Shown here: piece after piece, positions 60,483 to 64,000 of the stretch
How the letters are laid out: every line of letters begins with the position of its first letter
Numbering within the stretch: the first letter of the stretch is position 1
Source: Thelephora terrestris
Lineage: Eukaryota; Basidiomycota; Agaricomycetes; Thelephorales; Thelephoraceae
DNA: 64,000 nucleotides
Reading direction: 5' to 3'
Assembly (NCBI GenBank): GCA_015956445.1
Contig: WIUZ02000018.1
Span: 744,001-808,000 of the forward strand
The notes under the pieces: model-generated
Database searches by the model: none
Told to the model about the DNA's origin: nothing
The model's input: only the letters and a program-made list of their open reading frames with translations
Translations under genes and position numbers: made by a program

Positions 60483-61839
60483 ATGCCATCCAAAGGTCAA
60501 GAATACTTTGGTTGGAGTTACGAAGAGATCTGCCAGGAACTCTTCGACAACACAGACCCATTGACGGATTTGGAGGAGATTGAGGTTTCCGCGTCGGCTC
60601 CAAGAATCAACAAAGTAGCTATCAAGCCCATAGCCGGTACACAGGAGAATGAGTCCTCCTCCCAGAATTCAGGGTAAGCCCGTTTGTCTCTCACGTTGAA
60701 GCCTTTCACCTACATCCCCCTTGAGGCATCTTCCAACCCGCGTAAACGAAGCCAGCGTGCTCCGCAGTTTCATCAACCAGGACAAAAAATTGATAGCTGA
60801 AGCTAGGGCAGCCAAGGGTCAGATTTCTACGTCCCAGTGATCTCCAATTGAAAACTGACACGTTCTATCCTTTCAAGTGGTCTTTGAAGGCTTTGACCTC
60901 CGTCAGACTGTTGAAGCTGCAAGAACCAAGGGTGCTAAACCCAATAATCGTGAACCGGAGCTTGAGACCCGGTGGCTTGACGACAGGCCACGTCTTGCAG
61001 TTGACAGGAACGGTATTCCAATCATTCTTCATATCCCCAACTGGCATCGTAAAAAATCTTTGGTTGGTGTTTGCACACATTTCTCAGTTTCGTGCTCTGA
61101 CTTTGAAGCAGGAGAGATTCAATGACCTCTGCTTGAAACTCGCAGAAAAGACTCCGCCTACTCCTGGTGATAGTGCTGATGGTGGGTATAGGAATTCCCC
61201 AGACGCTTACCAGGACGCCGAAGGTGAAGTTTCTGGCCGGATAAAACTGGTCACCTGCTGGCACGCAATTGGGCACCCGGTAGGCACCTTTCTTCGATGT
61301 TTGTACAAAATTCTAATTTCTATCAGAACGATGCTCCTGTGCCATCGTCTTCTGTAACTGGGAGTGGACGAAAGTTTGCTGTTGCTACGACTGCCCTCTC
61401 TGACTTCAAATTGATCGCAAAACGGCTCAACAAGATCTTAGAGGTTCTGGACCCAGGAGCCGCATCCCAGTACTTGAACCTACGGCAAACTGCTATGGAT
61501 AAGGTGCCCTATCTCCGTGCCTTCGATGCTGTGGACCCGTCATATTGGCAGGGCAGGATGATCTTGTTCAACTCACAGACACCAGCTCATACGGACAACC
61601 GGTGCCCACCCCCAGAATGGACGCCACTCCATGCTGCAGGAACTTTCACAGAAGGGGGATGTTTTTATGCTCATGACCTAAAACTCAGAATGAGGTACTT
61701 GCCCGGCGACCTCATCTTCTTGAGAGGTTATTCCCTTTCGCATAGTGTAAAGCCATGGAAAGGAGGTCAGAGGATCTCTGTTGTCTACTTTACTCACGAG
61801 AGTGTTTGGCAACATTTTGACTGTGTTCTCACCTTGTAA
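60483..61839 (+). CDS. TET/JBP-type 2-oxoglutarate/Fe(II) dioxygenase
   Basis: About 383 residues in five exons: 60483-60673, 60726-60817, 60878-61062, 61109-61279 and 61327-61839. Introns of 46-60 bp all keep the frame. The double-stranded beta-helix core is in the last exon. The iron-binding HxD is in PAHTDN (His301, Asp303), the distal His352 is in SLSHSVKPW, and Arg362 in GGQRISVVYFTH fits the 2-oxoglutarate contact. The core ends LRMRYLPGDLIFLRGY...FTHESVW, as in the agaricomycete family assigned to TET/JBP. Known relatives oxidise 5-methylcytosine or thymine in DNA, and fungal expansions are often linked to transposons. All four key residues are present, so it may be active. Substrate here is not shown by sequence. 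Confidence 0.82.
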
Positions 61840-62199
61840 CATCTGATCATATCGAGGATACCGTACTCAAGTACTTTTCTGGCAAATCCATGGCAGAACC
61901 TCTGCCTCCTTTCCTCAGATGGCCCTGACAATGGGCCGCAGTGCGATCGCATGATCACCATTAGTCAAAAGAAAGATGCACGTGACCCAGTAACGGTCAC
62001 AAAACACGTGAGGCCCACCGATCAACAGAGCTTCTGCTCGGCTATATCACGTTGAGGTTGAACTCCGTTCTCCTTCCTCCGTTCCTCTCCCTCTGTCCTC
62101 TATTTATTGGATGAAAACCTTTTAACGCCCGTCTTGTTTCAGCTCTTCCCTCTTGATGTTACTTCCTTTGTTTTTTGTAGGCTACCTTTCTCAACCTCT
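61840..62199. other. Right border of the cluster
   Basis: Holds the 3' end of the dioxygenase gene, the proposed right end CCCTGACA (61923-61930) and about 270 bp of unique sequence. At about 62099 a TCCTCTATTTATTGGATG motif resembles those before the two preceding genes, so another gene of the same cluster may begin here and be interrupted by element A3. Confidence 0.4.
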
Positions 62200-62204
62200 C
62201 GATC

Positions 62205-64000
62205 TGTCAGGGCCACTCTTCGCCCTTCAGGTACCAGTGCTGTTGGTGAGTTGCAACTCCAACCAACAAGAAACAATGGGGCAAAGGGGGAACGACTTCC
62301 CTATATCCACCCAAAGTCTACGTGGTCCAAAACACGATGGACGAGCGTTCTCCGGTAGGTTGTCCGAATTCACAGCAGGAGTGCCGAGCCTCTATCAGGT
62401 AGATCCCTATCGTCTTCTGAGGGCAGATACAAGAGCCCGAGGATGGCGCCTCAAACTGATGACTTGATCCGAAGAGCAGTGCGGAACTCGATGTCGTGTC
62501 CGAGCTTGCTTCAAACACCGGTTAAGGATCAAGACTGAGTGAGAGAGGAGAGCGAACGGTTCAAGGAGTTACTCGATAAGCTCTTCAGTGGCCTACAGCA
62601 AATACACCGATGCTGCAAGGAGAAGAGGACTTCCCGAGATATCAAAGATGGGGAGTCCTCAGCTACTCTACTGGTACCTATATAGGAGAGTGGCCGGGAC
62701 ATGGATAACCCTATCTAATAATAACTCGGAGCAAAGAAGGGCCGAGAGTAAGCACGAACAATAAGCGGCCCGGAGTATAGAATTGAAATGATAAGGGAAT
62801 GACTAATGGGTCAGGGTTCGTGAGAGAATAAGAAAGGGGTCATGACGTCGTGTGGGAAAGGAATGACAAAGGATAATATCACATGCAAGGACGAACCAAT
62901 GAGAGGACGACGCGTCAGCTCGTCCGATCGGGACAACAAAGGACCGAGTGGGGCTTGAATGTCGAGGGCGAATGTATGAGGAGTCTGGACCGGTGAAATG
63001 ATGGGCCGAGCCAATGGCGAATAGGGCGCGGGCGCTGTCGAGGGTCGAATAAAGCGTAGTGCGAACCGGCCATTGGATCCATCAAACTCCCTTCTTCCCA
63101 AGTCAACAATCCCACCAACCAACTACTCATCCACTATGCCCATGATCTCCGATCGTGTCTTCCGTGCCGAGAACAGCACCGCTACCATCGAGTCTGCGGA
63201 TCCACGCTCCGTACAGAACAAGAGCTACTTTCTTCCGAACGCTAACGTGGCGTACCCTAGTTATCGCGAGGTGCGACGTCACGTGTCGCCGTTTGCTGGC
63301 AACAACTGACATCGCATCGTAGATCTTCGCGGTCGCCGACAAGGTGGATGCTCGACAACTGGAGGCAACGATCGCCAAGCCTCCCCTCTACTTGACCATA
63401 GATGACGAGTTGTGGTATCACAACCTGATTGATCACAAGTTGCAGGAGTCTATGCGCGGGGTCACGTTTGACACCGAGTTGCGTATGCCATGGGAGACTC
63501 CGGTGGCGTCATCGTTGTGGGGTCTTCTGAAGATGGGAATCTACGATCTGGGAAACGGCGAAGGAAGGTGGCCGGGGGCGACTCGTTCGCAACACTATAC
63601 AGCAGCCGTGGGTCACCGTCTCTGGTTCCTTTTGAGGACAGAACAGAAAGCGGTGAGTCGGTCTGTGCATCCCGCTTGTGGGATAACACTGACAGGCTTG
63701 TAGAATGAGCGGCTGAAGCGTGAAGTGAAGGAAGCGAAGGATGATGCCCGCAGGATGTACTCGGAAGCGTTGGACACGAAGAAGACGCTGCTCCTGATGA
63801 ACGATACGCTTCGCGTCACGTTCGAGAGCGAGATGCTGGCGATGCGTGAAGAGCACAATCGGTTGGTCGAGTCCTTGAAGGAACGGGATGACACCATTCA
63901 ACGGGACCTGATTGAGGTCGACCGACGGCTCAACCGTCATAGAAGGGCTCTGAATGAGCTCGACACCAAGGTTGGTGCGACTTCTCCTGGTCTTTGTCCA
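62205..64000 (+). mobile_element. Element A3 (TGTCAG-ended), cut by the window edge
   Basis: Starts TGTCAGGGCCACTCTTCG at 62205 and stays closely similar to A2 up to the window end, about 1.8 kb of an expected 2.9 kb. The left flank CGATC (62200-62204) should recur after its right end if the 5-bp duplication rule holds. It is the same orientation as A2 and opposite to A1. Confidence 0.85.
63136..64000 (+). CDS. Coiled-coil protein gene of element A3 (partial)
   Basis: Starts MPMISDRVFRAENS at 63136, continues through the globular segment (YLTIDDELWYHNLIDHKLQE, 63386-63703) and the coiled coil (from 63704, after the same intron as in A2), and runs off the window. Nearly identical to the A1 and A2 genes where they overlap. 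Confidence 0.6.

Larger units (their letters stand above)
31360..61934. mobile_element. Candidate 30.6-kb composite element (RecQ to TET/JBP cluster)
   Basis: Proposed body 31364-61930. The left end reads TGTCAGGGTTACC; the right end, read inward, is TGTCAGGGCCATCTG, giving an 8-bp perfect inverted repeat and an 11-bp match between the right end and the start shared by elements A and B. ATGG flanks both ends (31360-31363 and 61931-61934). After the right copy, GCC continues the pairing of the hairpin cut at 31363. Contents: recombinase-RecQ fusion, large protein, F1/F2 pair, PHD/caspase-like protein and TET/JBP dioxygenase; element A2 lies inside. No DDE transposase was recognised. Ends and extent are inference, and the cluster could continue to the right. 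Confidence 0.45.

Noticed and set aside
33367-61839. A KDZ-type transposase for the large cluster
   Set aside because: Fungal TET/JBP genes often accompany KDZ transposases, so I looked for their cysteine clusters and DDE-like core; none was visible in any of the cluster genes.
1-64000. tRNA, rRNA or bacterial-type operon features
   Set aside because: No tRNA arm pattern or rRNA block was noticed by eye, and the gene structure is eukaryotic; a covariance-model search was not possible.

Overview
The window looks like the nuclear genome of a filamentous basidiomycete, probably Agaricomycetes. The introns are short (about 45-65 bp, GT-AG), and the BTB, HNH and HMG/GATA-like proteins are types expanded in that group. 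It has two halves.

Positions 1-20.9 kb are a gene-poor host region. I rebuilt four spliced + strand genes from the sequence: an HMG-box transcription factor (3899-5560), a BTB/POZ protein (10202-11778), a regulator with a GATA-like zinc finger (16400-18988) and an HNH-nuclease-family protein (19467-20856). There is also a small CxxC zinc-ribbon-like ORF (12300-12737). The stretches between them hold only short, unconvincing frames.

Positions 21.3-64 kb are a nest of mobile DNA. A PIF/Harbinger-like transposase is cut by a 7.1-kb element (B, 21730-28802). B itself holds a 2.9-kb element (A1) and an 840-bp foldback MITE. Elements A1, A2, A3 and B begin TGTCAGGGCCA. A1, A2 and B end in TGACA and are flanked by exact 5-bp target duplications. 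Each carries a spliced coiled-coil gene of unknown function. They have no terminal direct repeats, and I saw no reverse transcriptase or integrase.

The centre is a gene cluster that may be one roughly 30.6-kb element, from TGTCAGGG at 31364 to CCCTGACA at 61930. From left to right it carries: a C2H2 / tyrosine-recombinase-like / RecQ helicase fusion on the - strand, split by A2; a large unknown protein (+); two divergently transcribed paralogues of unknown function, F1 (-) and F2 (+), sharing a palindromic promoter; a protein joining a PHD-like zinc finger to a caspase/CHAT-like domain (+); and a TET/JBP-type 2-oxoglutarate/Fe(II) dioxygenase (+). A recombinase-helicase, a DNA-base dioxygenase, a zinc-finger protease-like protein and a duplicated unknown pair travelling together is the best candidate here for an undescribed system. 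Its right boundary is uncertain, because a promoter-like motif shared by its genes recurs just outside that end.
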